Below the pieces are notes generated by a model. That model searched no databases. It was not told the origin of the DNA and worked only from the letters and a program-made list of their open reading frames with translations. From NCBI GenBank assembly GCA_905116865.2, contig CAJHNH020006990.1, forward strand, positions 111,001-175,000: a stretch of 64,000 nt of DNA, in the 5' to 3' direction. How positions within the stretch are numbered: the first letter of the stretch is position 1; each line of letters begins with the position of its first letter. Shown in pieces: positions 10,730 to 21,387 of this stretch. The translations under genes were made by a program, and so were the position numbers. This stretch comes from Candidula unifasciata. Its lineage: Eukaryota > Mollusca > Gastropoda > Stylommatophora > Geomitridae.

Positions 10730-11060
10730 TCATACCAGTGGTGAATCAGATTTATGAAGGAAGACAACAATCATCATTTGACGGGTCAGGAAGTCAACAT
10801 TCCCCAGCCAGCTTTACTTTCAAAGACTTGACCAAGGACCCATCTTAGGGTGGGTCAGCCTAGAAGCCTAGGTCATTAAAAAACAATCTGACTCAGTGTG
10901 GATTCAAATCCAAGATTTTTGAGCCAGCCGCTGTGCTATCTCTTGGACTGGCACCTTTCCGTCTTTCCAGACGATAGTGTCATACTGTGCTATGAGGAGG
11001 CATGGGACTCAAAGCCCATAGCGATGGCAAGTGTGACTAGGGATGAAGTTCATCCTTTTC
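10730..11060 (-). repeat. Repeats E and F, adjacent
   Basis: Bases 10730-10870 match repeat E (agtgg...cagga...gggtc; also at 32340-32480, 32620-32800, 38330-38450, 47820-48010). Bases 10940-11060 are an inverted copy of repeat F (gtgccagtccaag... mgacggaaaggtgcc on the minus strand). Confidence 0.5.
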
Positions 11061-11560
11061 ATAGCACAAAACCTGGGCAGTATTGTTGAGACTATATGCT
11101 GCCCATGCGTCATGATCCCTCACTCGACCTACCATGTTTACTGCAATGGAAAGTTTTCATGTTTCTGCAGAAGCTTGAACAGAAGAGCAGTGTTCTCTGT
11201 CCAGGATAAGGCTAGACCAGCTCCCATAAAGGCTAAGGGCCTAGTCTGCCCACCCATAAATGCGGCTTCTCTCTTTCCCATTCCAAGCAGCGCTCCTCCA
11301 TTCCAAGCAGCTGTCACAATATGGGATGTCAGGTTTGGTATACACCACTCACCATTTGGCATTAACAGAAGACAGGTGGTATTGGCTACCATTATATGGT
11401 AGCTCAGTCATATCTGACCAAGACCTGACTATGCTATCTCAGCTCTCTGTTTAATAAAGATGAATCAGTATCTGTTAACTTGTGTGTTAATTGCTCTGAT
11501 GGAATGCATTTTTTTCACAAGTTTTGCTATAAAACACTAGACAAAACAAAACTGTCCAAC
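11061..11560. other. Unclassified intron segment
   Basis: Includes a relatively GC-rich stretch (11130-11400), open on both strands, with no family match that I can name. It may be old LINE sequence. Confidence 0.35.
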
Positions 11561-11645
11561 CTCATAATGGCCTGGAGTCCTGTTCCTAAAGCAGCAGATA
11601 AACTGTCCCTGTTTGCCACCTTCAGTTCTTGGGCTGCCCCAGTAA

Positions 11646-11661
<16 letters not shown>
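11561..11661 (-). CDS. TKFC: TKFC exon (DAK2 [10 protein letters not shown])
   Basis: Thirty-three codons plus two bases: [15 protein letters not shown] to [10 protein letters not shown]. This follows MGGSSGA exactly as in human (LYGLFLTAAA). Acceptor GTTGTCAG, donor GTTGGA. The final AG joins the next exon's A to give Arg before YGG. The acceptor and first 16 exon bases are duplicated 568 bp upstream. Confidence 0.95.
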
Positions 11662-11859
<198 letters not shown>

Positions 11860-11869
11860 CATTTAAAAA

Positions 11870-12101
11870 GTTAGTTGTGTATCCTTTACAGGACGTTGCA
11901 GAACCAACCCTAACAGCCCCTGGCTGTTGTGTGGTTTCTCTTGGCAAATTTACGTCCAGTAGTTTGCCATTGCTTGCTGGACGGTCGGCTTTCTTGATAC
12001 CACTGTCGAAACCAACGCAAGGCGCATTGCCCGCAACTGGGATCGAACCCGGCATCCCGGCATTTCGAAGCGAAGCGTTCGCATCGACTTGGCCACAGAG
12101 C

Positions 12102-12103
<2 letters not shown>
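11870..12103 (-). repeat. SINE-A copy, best preserved
   Basis: The minus strand reads ctctgtggccaagtcgatgc (A box region), then gccgggttcgatcccagttg (B box). The body continues to the terminal acacaactaacttttt. A perfect-looking B box and full-length body make this the reference copy. It lies between two (TA)n tracts. Confidence 0.9.

Positions 12104-12180
<77 letters not shown>
12104..12180. repeat. (TA)n microsatellite, second tract
   Basis: About 76 bp of TA directly at the 5' end of the SINE-A copy. The SINE probably inserted into one pre-existing TA tract and split it. Confidence 0.9.
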
Positions 12181-12186
<6 letters not shown>

Positions 12187-12213
12187 GATATACATACATA
12201 TATATATATATAT

Positions 12214-12247
12214 AAAACAGACTGTAGAGCTGACAACATAATATCAA
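12214..12247 (-). repeat. 34-bp direct repeat, decoy splice acceptor copy
   Basis: A perfect copy of 11646-11679, including the polypyrimidine/AG of the TKFC LYSLFF acceptor. No exon continuation follows it; (TA)n does. Confidence 0.9.
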
Positions 12248-12249
12248 GC

Positions 12250-12500
12250 ACTCACGCACATATACATACATACATACGATACATACGATACATACATACA
12301 CACAATACATACATAAATACATACGATACATACATGCCATGCGATACATACTTACATACAATACATACATACGATACATACATACATACGATACATACAT
12401 TCAATACATACATACATACATACGAGTCATACATGCAATGCATACATACATACGATACATGCATATGATACATACACACGTACACACACACACACACACA
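12250..12500. repeat. (ACAT/ACGAT)n microsatellite
   Basis: Compound tetranucleotide repeat (acat with cgatacat variants), ending in (CA)n at 12483-12502. Confidence 0.9.
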
Positions 12501-12539
12501 CATAAATACATATATATATTTATAAAAACCAGACATCAT

Positions 12540-12775
12540 AATTGTCAAGTGACATAAAAACTATAGAGCTAACAGCACAACTATTAAGTGACATATAAAA
12601 ACATACTGCACAGTAGATAAAATAGTTGTCATAAGACATAAAAACAGACAGTAGAGGTAGCACCCCGATTAACAAGTGACATTTAAAAACTGTACAAGCT
12701 GACAACACACTTGTCAAGGTGCAGATAAAAACAACAGTATATCTGTTAGATGACAAATAAAAAGACACAATAATG
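12540..12775. repeat. Degenerate ~43-bp tandem repeat
   Basis: About five decayed units of the form aagtgacataaaaacagact plus gtagagctgacaacaca. The unit resembles the 34-bp acceptor duplicate, so the acceptor seems to be the last unit of an old tandem array. Confidence 0.6.
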
Positions 12776-13037
12776 TAAAAAAAAAAAATATTCAAATACC
12801 AAACAAAGGAGCACATGTTAAACTAAACTATAACTACGTTTCAACAGACAGATATCTCAGTGGATCAAGTTAATGTCAACAGTAATTATATGTTTGGCTT
12901 AGTAGTTTCTAGCACAGGTGCTTGATAAGCTGAAGGTCATAAAAGTTCAAATTCTCATAAAGGTGGATTTTTAAAATTGACCTGAACTTCCAGGTTGAGC
13001 TAACCTTAACATGAGTATATCACAAATGCTATAAACC
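12776..13037. other. Intron with SINE-like head
   Basis: Bases 12890-13030 contain a tRNA-like start (ggcttagtagtttctagcac, then gttcaaattctcat as B box). The rest is AT-rich. Confidence 0.4.
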
Positions 13038-13183
13038 TTAACTCTTTGAGTCACAGGGGGTTTAGCATCACAGGCTCAGGGGGTAGTAAAGAAAGTAATA
13101 AAATTGGTGCATCATGTGTTCATTGGGCTTCTGGGTAGGAACCTATGAACGCATGATGCGTTCCTTGGGACTCAAAGAGTTAA
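13038..13183. mobile_element. Small MITE with 15-bp perfect terminal inverted repeats
   Basis: Ends ttaactctttgagtc and gactcaaagagttaa are exact reverse complements. A second inner pair (gcatcatgtgttcat and atgaacgcatgatgc) makes a long imperfect stem. It is 146 bp and non-coding. The structure is seen directly; that it is a MITE is inference. Confidence 0.75.
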
Positions 13184-13926
13184 AGCACAAGTACCAAGTG
13201 TGGTTTGTGGAATGATTTGTAATGGCAAGCTGAGCTGAGCAAATTATAATACAAGATTATGATTTCATTAAAAAATTTTCATTGAAGCATATATTTAACT
13301 GGTTTAAATATCAGATTCAATTGATTCAATAAATGTTTATTACAATATAGTGGATTTATGATAAAATACATTTTCAGTGAAGTAAAGATGACTGGTACAA
13401 CAATTTCACTTATCCATCAAGTACTGATCAATCTGCAAAAATATGAGCTAGCCTCATTTACGCAGCATGCCTCAAGACATTTAAAAAGTCCCTTATTTTG
13501 TTTTGTAAAATAATTGACTTAATACATCAGGTTTTTCAATTGTATAAATAGAATAGAAAACCAATGCCAAACAATAAAAGGATGAAGGAAAATCAAAAGA
13601 ACAGAAATGAAATGTCTCTGATAAACCTTGAAAGTAATATGAAGAGAAAAGATCAGAAAGGATGTTATCAAGAATCAAGTTAGGGTGGAATTAGTGGTAA
13701 GCTAAACCAAGAGACATCATATCAGTCAGTCATCCATACAAGTTATGGATAGATGTAATATTTGAGGTCAACATTTACAAAGACACACCAAAGCTCACAC
13801 CAGATGCCTCTTCAAAAGCTGATTCTGAAATGCAGGACATGGTCTAGGGAAAAGAAGAAAAAAAGACAAGTATAGTGGTTTTTATTACCAACTAATTACA
13901 TAAAAGATTTAACAAAGTCTACTCAC
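13184..13926. other. TKFC intron, nothing firm
   Basis: AT-rich; possible decayed LINE words near 13560-13800, but no domain. Confidence 0.35.
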
Positions 13927-14045
13927 TGCCCCAGATGATCCCCCCATGACATTGCCTGTAATCTGTGCCAAGCTAAGTGCCAGAGTGTGTGGACAGTCGA
14001 CAGGGAGACCTGGCTGACTCGCTGAGCCAAGCTTAGCTAAGACAG
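13927..14045 (-). CDS. TKFC: TKFC exon (DAK2 MGGSSGA)
   Basis: Two bases plus 39 codons: VLAKLGSASQPGLP to NVMGGSSGA. The MGGSSGA turn is a DAK2 hallmark. Acceptor AATCTGCAG, donor GTGAGT, exit phase 0. Confidence 0.95.
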
Positions 14046-14255
14046 CTGCAGATTATGTTTACAACAATAATTATCACACATAACTTGATGATTTTCCTTC
14101 TCCACCCCATAAAAATGTTATCAAAATATTTTTTTACAATAAATGTGGAAACACTGGAAGAACTTCAACAGTATTTGTAGTAGTGATGGTGACATGCTTC
14201 GAGTGCAGTCCATAGGATAATCATGAACATTTGTTATATTAAAAACACTAATTGT
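14046..14255. other. Short intron stretch, nothing recognised
   Basis: AT-rich, no feature. Confidence 0.4.
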
Positions 14256-14600
14256 GTGCCATCACCACATTGAAGGTTGGCGACATCTACCTACTGGTGT
14301 CTTTGGGAATATTTGGTGTTGAGGCCCAAATCTTTTCCATGGTGCAACTCTTGAACCACTGAAAACCATGAGGTGGCACGATTAGATTTTTATGGACAGG
14401 AGATATTGGTACAGCTGTTAGTGATCAGGGTATCTAATCAACACTCTATACTCAGAGGAAAGGCAAGATGGACATATAATGAAACTGCTACAGGCACCAT
14501 CAGAATTGCAAATCTTTGATGGCTGCTAAAGATAAGGATGGAGCACTTATTGAAATGTCCAGGCTGCTGTGATATCAGTTCGAAGCTAAATGCTCAACCA
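14256..14600 (+). repeat. Repeat C, then LINE 3' end (CAACT family)
   Basis: Bases 14256-14375 are repeat C (ccacattgaaggttggcg, ggtgtctttgggaata). Bases 14440-14600 are a decayed RNase-H LINE end (actcagaggaaaggcaagat, ggctgctaaagataaggat, gctgtgatatcagttc). That end is shared with 17900-18062, 31820-32062 and 51740-52112. Confidence 0.6.
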
Positions 14601-14849
14601 TGAGAACACTTTTTCTGTTTCATTAATTAAAAACAAAGATTTGTGGGCATTGTTGGAGGAGAAATACTTGAAATTTTAGAAATCAAACTCACAAATTTGA
14701 TGTGAACAGAGAAAGGTGAAGACAAAGATAGATATATGAAAAATTTGGTTACATGTCAAAATTGAGACAAAAACAAACATCAGATCTCTGAGACAAGTGA
14801 TTGTGTGAGATGACATATAATGAACATACACTCTTAATGGTGTACCACA

Positions 14850-15575
14850 ATATAAATCAATAAATGGGACTAGTTATCAATAAAAATAAGACAGAAAACG
14901 AGATAATAACTAGACAGGGAAAGGATATAAACTCTGGCCACATACAAGTCGATAATATGAAAATCAGACGAACATAAAGTACTTGGGTGCAAACTTCAAC
15001 TGCTCCAACATGCTGAGAGAAGAAATACATTCTAGAATATAATCTAGAAATAAAGTATATTATGCCCTTAAACATTTGCTAAAGTTGAAGTGTCTGTCTC
15101 GCAACACCAAGATGAAAATATATAAAACGTTGATAAGACCAGTCATTTTATATGGCTCTGAAACTTGGAGCACAACTAAAAGAGATGAAGCCTTATTACA
15201 GGTTTTCGAAAACAGAGTCTTATGATGAATATTTGGACCCCTCAAAGATGCTAACAGTGGGGAATGGAGAGTGAGAAGCAACAACGAAATTCAGAATCTG
15301 TTTAAATCACAAATGTCACTGGCACCTTGAGAGCTAATAGACTGAAATGGTTGGGGCATATTGAAAGAATGTCAAAAAACTGTATACACAAGGGAGATGA
15401 ATGGTCATAGACCACAAGGCAGACCAAGAAGAAAATGGAGAGATAATGACCAGGCAGACCTGCAAACACTTGATGTCACCGACTGGAAAGAGAAGGCCAA
15501 CCAAAAAGATAATGGAAGTGGGTGATATCTGCAGCAATTAACCTCAAGGGCTTGGAATGCTGAAGAAGAAGTAGA
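14850..15575 (+). mobile_element. LINE RT C-terminal region, GAA tail
   Basis: Plus-strand decayed ORF2. It reads LKCLSRNTKMKIYKTLIRP then VILYGSETW (post-palm motif), next HRPQGRPRRKWRD and LDVTDWKEKANQ, ending gctgaagaagaagtag. This is the longest copy of the family whose 3' ends also lie at 49-269 and 39185-39370. Stops and frameshifts make it inactive. Confidence 0.8.
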
Positions 15576-16016
15576 ACAATATAATTGCTAAGTATTCCTT
15601 AAAAATCTTTCAGCAAAAATCAGATAACATTTGACATGCCTGACAACAAAGTGTCAGTGTGGACATTTATAATAAATTTTAAAAATAAACACCAAAGGAT
15701 CCCTAGTCAAGTCATAGGTCTACTGGGGATATTTAGTTCTGAAAAATCAAATTTTTTTTTTTTTTAGATCAGCCAGTCCTTGATGCGTAATATGGAGAAT
15801 ATTGTGTCAGCTACCTTTACTTTTCAGAAGATATCCTTGTACCCCTTTTTTTTTGGGTAGCATCAGGCCAATGAAACAAAAAGCTATGGCTTAAAGTGCA
15901 ATAAAACTAGCAATTACTTGGTTGGTTGTCAAGTGTTCTAGCCACTAATCTATCTTTGATGTGGAACTGGCATGATGATAAGAGGCAGGGAGTTGACTAG
16001 CACAACAGTTGACACA
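15576..16016. other. TKFC intron, nothing recognised
   Basis: T-runs at about 15752 and 15847; no coding or repeat signal. Confidence 0.4.
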
Positions 16017-16345
16017 GGATATCAAGGACACGCCGGGCATGAAAGTTCATGAGGCAAGAAAGTTGACAAGATAACAAGTGATTTTGTGAGGTGCCAAGAT
16101 AAATAGTGACAAGGATATCAGGGACACCCTGGGCATGAATGTTTATGAGGCAGGAAAGATGACAAGATATTGAGTGGTTTTGTGACGTGCTAAGATAAAG
16201 AGTGACTAGGGATATCAAGGACACCCTGGGTGTGAAAGTTCATGAGGCAGGAAAGTTGACAAGATAACGAGTGGTTTTGTGACGTGCCAAGATAAAGAGT
16301 GACATTCTGTAAAGGGCTTGCTAAATGATGATGATGATGATGTCA
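16017..16345 (+). repeat. 97-bp tandem repeat derived from a LINE 3' end
   Basis: Three units begin ggatatca at 16017, 16113 and 16210 (periods 96-97). The last unit continues into attctgtaaagggcttgc and (ATG)n, which is the end of the LINE copy at 39530-39765. Codons for KVHEA and for the final FCKG-like block align, so the unit is LINE C-terminal coding sequence. Confidence 0.8.
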
Positions 16346-16499
16346 GTTTTCCCTTGATCTCTAGGTAATACACAAAGTGTAGGCCACAAGGCTCCTGCTT
16401 GGCAACTCTCAAAACAAGAACATCTATCGATAAAAGAATATTTTTAGTGTGGATACTCGTTTACACACAATAGGGTCTTTGGTGGTGCTTCAGAGTTTG

Positions 16500-16690
16500 T
16501 GATCTGAGCTGAGACTGTTAAATGTTGAATTAAGAATCAACATTACAGCAGTCCGGACACTCCAATGAGTGCTCTGTCCCCATCTTTAGCAGCAAGCAAA
16601 GAGTTTCAATTACGATGGCACCAGTAACTGTCTGATTGTATATCTGGCTCGCCTTTCCCTTGAGCGCTAAGCATCAGCCAGATCCCCTAG
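16500..16690 (-). mobile_element. LINE 3' end (CAACT family)
   Basis: The reverse complement of ttgaattaagaatcaacatt, cagcaagcaaagagtttcaa and ccagtaactgtc matches the RNase-H LINE terminus at 31925-32050. A sister copy lies at 17590-17790. Confidence 0.6.
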
Positions 16691-17072
16691 TTACTCCTCT
16701 CAGTGCCATTTTCCATAATAATCTATTTGTGCCTCTGCACTATTCCCTCACTCCCAAAGGGCCCTCACAATATCTAGTTTGCCATTCATCAATTCAACAC
16801 CTAGTTGTGCAGAACCGGCCAGTCTATCTCCCTGCTAGTTTCCCAACACATCGGTATAATTGAAAAAATCTCCAAGGAACACTAACTACCCGGGACCTCT
16901 GAAGCGATGCTTGCTACTATGCATGCAGCATGCCTGTCTCCACCTTTCTCAAAATGCTGTGTGAGTAGGTAAGATTGTTTTAGCATAATGTTAAGGAGGT
17001 AACAGAAGCATTCATAAACTTTCACAAAGCAGTGAAATAAAATCAGTCAATTGAGGCTATAATAAAACTCAC
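16691..17072. other. TKFC intron, nothing recognised
   Basis: Open on the plus strand (16636-16863), but with no recognisable product. Probably the upstream part of the LINE fragment. Confidence 0.35.
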
Positions 17073-17207
17073 TTTTGGCACCTAATGTTAAAGTAGAACC
17101 ACAGTCTCCATCTCCAGACTGTGTATCTAGATCATTCAGTTCTTTCTCCATAGCCACCAGTTTTTGACAAGCAGACTGGACTGCCTTGAACACTAGAGCT
17201 GCAGATG
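17073..17207 (-). CDS. TKFC: TKFC exon (start of DAK2, GDGDCG)
   Basis: Encodes SAALVFKAVQSACQK, then LNDLDTQSGDGDCGSTLT. The GDGDCG acidic cluster binds the Mg ions that hold ATP or FAD in the DAK2 half. Acceptor TTTTTTTTCAAG joins the previous exon's G to make Ala. Donor GTGAGT. Confidence 0.95.
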
Positions 17208-17344
17208 CTTGAAAAAAAATAATATTAGAAACAATATTTTTGCTGTTCATAACACACCATGTGTCTGAGTGAACTTGGAATCTGAATCATTTCAGTTCTA
17301 GTAAGTGTGAAGGCTCCATGTGTATTAATAATTCATTCTGTGTG

Positions 17345-17580
17345 TTAGCAACCATCAGTCCCTGGGAACCATGCAGTTACACCGATGGTTTTGGGAACAG
17401 TGTCTGCTGTGACTGTAAAATCCAATGTGGGAGTGGCAGTTTCTGCCACATAGTCCACAGAAAAAACATTGATACTCTTATCATTGCGAGGCTGCTTTTC
17501 TCTCAGACATCGACTCTCTATAGCTTGCTGTATTTGGCTTCTTTTAAACAGTCCATCCTTCACTGTCTGCTTTAAAAGGA
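17345..17580 (-). mobile_element. Unrecognised repeated coding segment (LINE-associated)
   Basis: The minus strand reads SRCLREKQPRNDKSIN, then VFSVDYVAET and LDFTVTADT. A diverged plus-strand copy at 27100-27245 (RLREKKPSNDKSIN, LLSVDYFAD, LDLKVTAE) shows it is dispersed. It directly precedes a CAACT-family LINE end, so it is probably an ORF2 inter-domain segment. It is not a TKFC exon, because the flanking exons join in phase without it. Confidence 0.55.
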
Positions 17581-17589
17581 GTTGTTCTG

Positions 17590-17800
17590 CAGCTGATCTC
17601 TCCCATACTGAATGTTGAATTAAGAATCGACATCACAGCACTCAGGACACCCCCATAAGCGCTCCATCCCCATATTCAGCAGCAAGCAAAGAGTTCCAAT
17701 TCCCATGGCACCAGTAACTGTCTGTATATCTGTCTTGCCTTACCACTGAGTGTTGTGCACCAGCCAGATCCCCTTGTCAAATCCCAAGTGTCTATGTCAA
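17590..17800 (-). mobile_element. LINE 3' end (CAACT family)
   Basis: Close relative of 16500-16690 (gaattaagaatcgacatcac, cagcagcaagcaaagagttc, accagtaactgtctg) in the same orientation. It probably belongs with the segment at 17345-17580. Confidence 0.6.
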
Positions 17801-17899
17801 TTTTGATATCTTTCAGGTTGTGTTTGCATGTGTCCTTTTAGCGTATCATTGGCCTTCCTGCAGGCATCTTTACTTCATTAGAAAGTCCGGTTCATTCTA

Positions 17900-18062
17900 C
17901 ACTCACATGGAAGGCAAAATGGGGATAAACCAAACTGCTACTGGTACCATCAGAAATGGAACTCTTGGCTGACTGCTGAAGATGAGGATAGAGCTCATGT
18001 GGGAAAGTTCAAAGTAATGTGATATCAGTTCTTGAACATCGTAACTCACCTCAACTCAACTC
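17900..18062 (+). mobile_element. LINE 3' end with CAACT tail
   Basis: Plus-strand RNase-H LINE terminus: catggaaggcaaaatgggga, gctgactgctgaagatgagg and gtgatatcagttcttg, closed by the pentamer tail ctcaactcaactcaac. The same tail ends the copies at 32040-32062 and 52090-52112. Confidence 0.7.
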
Positions 18063-18439
18063 AACAATTCATTCCAAAGAGTAGTGAGTAAGAGTCAGTT
18101 ATAAAGACTGCCTAACTGAATGGAGAGTTCAAGTGACTGCATACACTTTCTGTCTCATACTGGATGACATATTTAAATGGTAAACATTCTTACAGAAATC
18201 AGGAGATTAAAAACAACAGGAATTATTGAGTAACCAGAAATATTAATAGAAAACGAATGCAGATAAAGACAGGAGATTTAACTGTTTCATACCAATGCAT
18301 GAAAGACACAACAAAATAATTATTTAAAACTAAGAAAAACAGTTCTTATATTCTACCTTCATGTATAAAGTTAAATCATCGACATTCAGTATCAGTGAGA
18401 AATTATATGGAATTAAAGAGATGCAGTTTTATAAAAGAA

Positions 18440-18860
18440 TGAGAATCCAATCATGAGATAATAAAACTTATGAATGAAACAAGAACTGACCATACTACAC
18501 TAGGGAAATTCCCAAACATGTTTATTCCCTCATTCAGCAGCCAACAAGGAAATCCCAGGTGCAACCTGATTACAAGTTTGCTGGTTTTCCCAGTCCGGCA
18601 GAAAATCATAAAATCATCGAGACATACCCACTCATAGCTAAAATTGTTCTTTCCAGAAATGGATACTCTTTCTCTTCTGTTGCACTGTTTGCTTGATCGC
18701 AGAGAGCTCATTGCTAAAAGAAGTGGCAGCAGCTAATCTATCAGTCAGCTCATTACCATGCACACCCAAATGTCCTGGGCAAAAAAACCCACAATATGCT
18801 TCACATCCGAGTGGTATCACTCTGAGTGCAGGACACCAGTTTATATTTTCTGAAACATGC
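18440..18860 (-). mobile_element. RNase-H LINE fragment
   Basis: The minus strand encodes FCPGHLGVHGNELTDRLAAA, the RNase H C-terminal helix motif (GNELTDRLA), then a terminal region with NMFGNFPS-like text. It resembles 28400-28910. RT is absent. Confidence 0.75.
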
Positions 18861-19009
18861 ATTGCAAGTTAATAAAATGTAAAGAAGTTGAGGTTCTTTT
18901 TACATTTTCCACTCAGAAAGAGAGTAACTTCCCTTTCCATTTTTACCACATCATTTCGCAGGGCGCATCCTATGTTGCGAGGGTGACACAATTTTTTATT
19001 GTTTGTCAT

Positions 19010-19420
19010 GTCCGCAATGAAGGTTGGCTGCAGTGTACCAAGTGGTGTCTTTGGAATTATTAGGTTTCTTCCACTGTGTGACTGTCATACCACTGTCAGA
19101 CAAACCATGAGAACTGGTGCTTTTTAATTTATATTTTTTAAATAAAGGATAAAGTAAAAGGTTAAAGTCAAGAGGATCCACTTCATTGCACGGGGATTTA
19201 TCCCATACGGCTCTGTGTTTCTCCACAGAATGGCTAGCCGCATGTTGAGAGCGCCGTACAGACACAATCTCCATAGCTCTGGTAATGAACCCTAGGGATC
19301 TCCATAAAAATTGTACTTATGAGCTGAAGGGCGCAGCCATAAAACAAACCCACAACCTTCACAGAGCGAGTAAATGGCTTGACCATTTTGCCACAGAGAT
19401 CCCCTAACTTTTAAAATAAA
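19010..19420 (-). repeat. Repeat C followed by tRNA-like SINE head
   Basis: Bases 19010-19120 match repeat C (tgaaggttggctgcagtgta). The reverse complement of 19380-19470 carries a tRNA-like aggtttgatttcc box. The C plus tRNA-like order is repeated at 37222-37445. Confidence 0.5.
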
Positions 19421-19524
19421 CCAACTGCTGTGGAAATCAAACCTTTGTACCTGAGGATCATGAAACTGTGAAACACACTCACTAACCTCTGAGACAGAGA
19501 GTCACATGACATGATTTCACTTAC

Positions 19525-19662
19525 CTGGATCAAGTCTGGCTGCACCAGCATCAGACAGTGACTCATCTTCTGATTCCACTGAAACCAAACCTGGAGTCTT
19601 CCTTATTCTCATACCAGCAGCTAAATATGGAGCCCGCCAAGCTGGCACATCAGTGGGGAAAT
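19525..19662 (-). CDS. TKFC: TKFC exon (linker between DAK1 and DAK2)
   Basis: Two bases plus 45 codons plus one base: FPTDVPAWRAPYLAA, then VSVESEDESLSDAGA. The acidic linker is poorly conserved but sits where human has its Pro/Ala-rich linker. Acceptor TTCCCTCAG, donor GTAAGT; the phase joins both neighbours exactly. Confidence 0.93.
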
Positions 19663-20039
19663 CTGAGGGAAAAAATTAATGCAGTTTTAACTCCAGATGC
19701 TATAACTTTGATGGGGAAAAATATTTGCCTTAATAACTGACATTTTCCTAGTCTCAGCTGAAAAGCTGGACACAAAATGTACACAAAATCTAAAATCGGC
19801 GAATGAGCCATGTGCACTTGTGGACTGGCACCTGAGACAACAGATCATGTCCTCCATGACTGTCCCAGATACTACATATCAAGGCAAAACGTTTGGCCAA
19901 GAGAAAGGTCGGTGCAAGTCAACTTTATGGGTCGCTGAGTGAATTACAAAAGACAGTGAAGTTTATACTAGAGACAACATTGTAGAAATACATAATCTGT
20001 TTCAAGCAAACGAAAAAAGAAGAAAAAGCAGAAGAATTT
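19663..20039. other. TKFC intron, decayed LINE words
   Basis: Bases 19800-19900 read tgtgcacttgtgg...gatcatgtcctccatgactg, a likely decayed LINE CCHC-like terminus (HxxxxC). Not firm. Confidence 0.35.
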
Positions 20040-20215
20040 CTGATGGACGTTTATTATTTCATTTATTGTACCGTTATATGTCACCTAGGGATCACAGTCT
20101 ATTCTAGTGCATTCACTTTGATACTATGGATGGAATCCAGCCCAGCACCTTTTACTTCTCTCATCAACATTCATTTTAGTTCTGATGGCCAGCTAGAAGA
20201 AAGTCAATTCTAGTC
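20040..20215 (-). mobile_element. LINE 3' fragment
   Basis: The reverse complement repeats the LINE end seen at 3410-3545 and 27900-28040 (ggattccatccatagtatca). Confidence 0.6.
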
Positions 20216-20319
20216 ACATTATAACCTGTGCTGTTTATAAGTATTATTGTCTTTATCTGTTAAATTTTCTGGTCACGGTTTGTGTTGTATTTAGTAGTCA
20301 GTTGATAATGAATTCAATC

Positions 20320-20672
20320 AAAATGTTCTGTTGTATGTCACAATCTTTTGTTGTGTGTCACAATGCTCTGTTGTGTGTCACAATGTTCTGTTGTGTCCCA
20401 GTGTTCTGTTGTGTGTCACAATGTCCTTATGTGTGTCACAATGCTCTGCTGTGTGTAACAATGTTCTTTTGTGTGTCACAATGCTCTGTTGTGTGTCACA
20501 ATGCTCTGTTGTGTGTCACAATGATCTGTTGTGTGTCACAATGTTCTGTTGTTTGTCACAATGTTCTGTTGTGTGTCACAATGTTCTGTTGTGTCTCACA
20601 ATGCACTCTTTTGTGTCACAATGCTCTAATGCGTGTCACAATTTTCTGTTGTGTGTCAATGTTCTGTTGTAT
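20320..20672. repeat. 20-bp minisatellite, ~17 units
   Basis: Unit tgttctgttgtgtgtcacaa with scattered substitutions. It gives long open frames of no meaning. In a TKFC intron. Confidence 0.95.
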
Positions 20673-20849
20673 TTGTGTACATCATTTCCATTCCCTCCAG
20701 TTATTTTTCTAATTACAGTTTGTGCTGTATTCAGTATTCCTAGCATAAAGCACATACAAACTATAGTGCATCTTACAGTACATTATGGTATTAAACATAG
20801 TCCAGTCAAACAGACTAAGACTACCTTAAATAAATTAGATGATATTTCT

Positions 20850-20998
20850 TAGGAGTGTAGGCAGGCAAACATGCAGTTATGTAAAACAGATCTGCACCCA
20901 AACTCAAGTTATGAAACAAGACCAAAGTCTAAAAGTGGACATACAACCTGAGCTTTCCACCAGTTTACAACCAGTGAATGCAAAGAAGAAGATGGCAT
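20850..20998 (+). repeat. Rep-X copy, sense, short GAA tail
   Basis: caaactcaagttatgaaaca, then agtctaaaagtggacata, gagctttccaccag and gcaaagaagaagatgg. 5' truncated. Confidence 0.7.
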
Positions 20999-21239
20999 GC
21001 ACTGACAAATAGACAGAGACAGATAGATAGAAAAACACTGATTCTCATCCCAGAGTCGGTCCTTGCAGCTTTGTTTACATGACACATTTTTTTTTTATTT
21101 GGTTAAATGCTTCACAAGCTTTCTTCTAAGTGTATAAGTGATTACCATTCCTTTGGAGTAAACAAGGCAACCTGAGAAGGGGATCAGGCAGCTTAGGTAG
21201 CACAAGGTCTTTACAACACTGCCCAGGCTTTGTCCTGTG

Positions 21240-21350
21240 GAGAAAGAGAAGTAACTTCATCCCTGGCCTTCAGTGGTCACCATGGGCTGTGAATTCCCAT
21301 CCTTCCCTATAACACAATGTAACACTATCATCTGGAGAGATGGAATGGTG
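21240..21350. repeat. Repeat F copy
   Basis: ccttcagtggtcaccatggg through aacactatcatctggagaga; parallel to 6230-6350. Confidence 0.5.
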
Positions 21351-21387
21351 CCAGCAACAGCAACCCTTATCAAAGGTGTCTCCTCAT

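Noticed and set aside
17345..17563. Candidate extra TKFC exon between the linker and DAK2
   Set aside because: The exons at 19525-19662 and 17073-17207 join in phase (G plus CA makes Ala) and the flanks lack matching splice sites; a dispersed copy exists at 27100-27245.
20302..20852. 136-173 codon Cys/Val-rich frames
   Set aside because: They are the 20-bp minisatellite read in overlapping frames.
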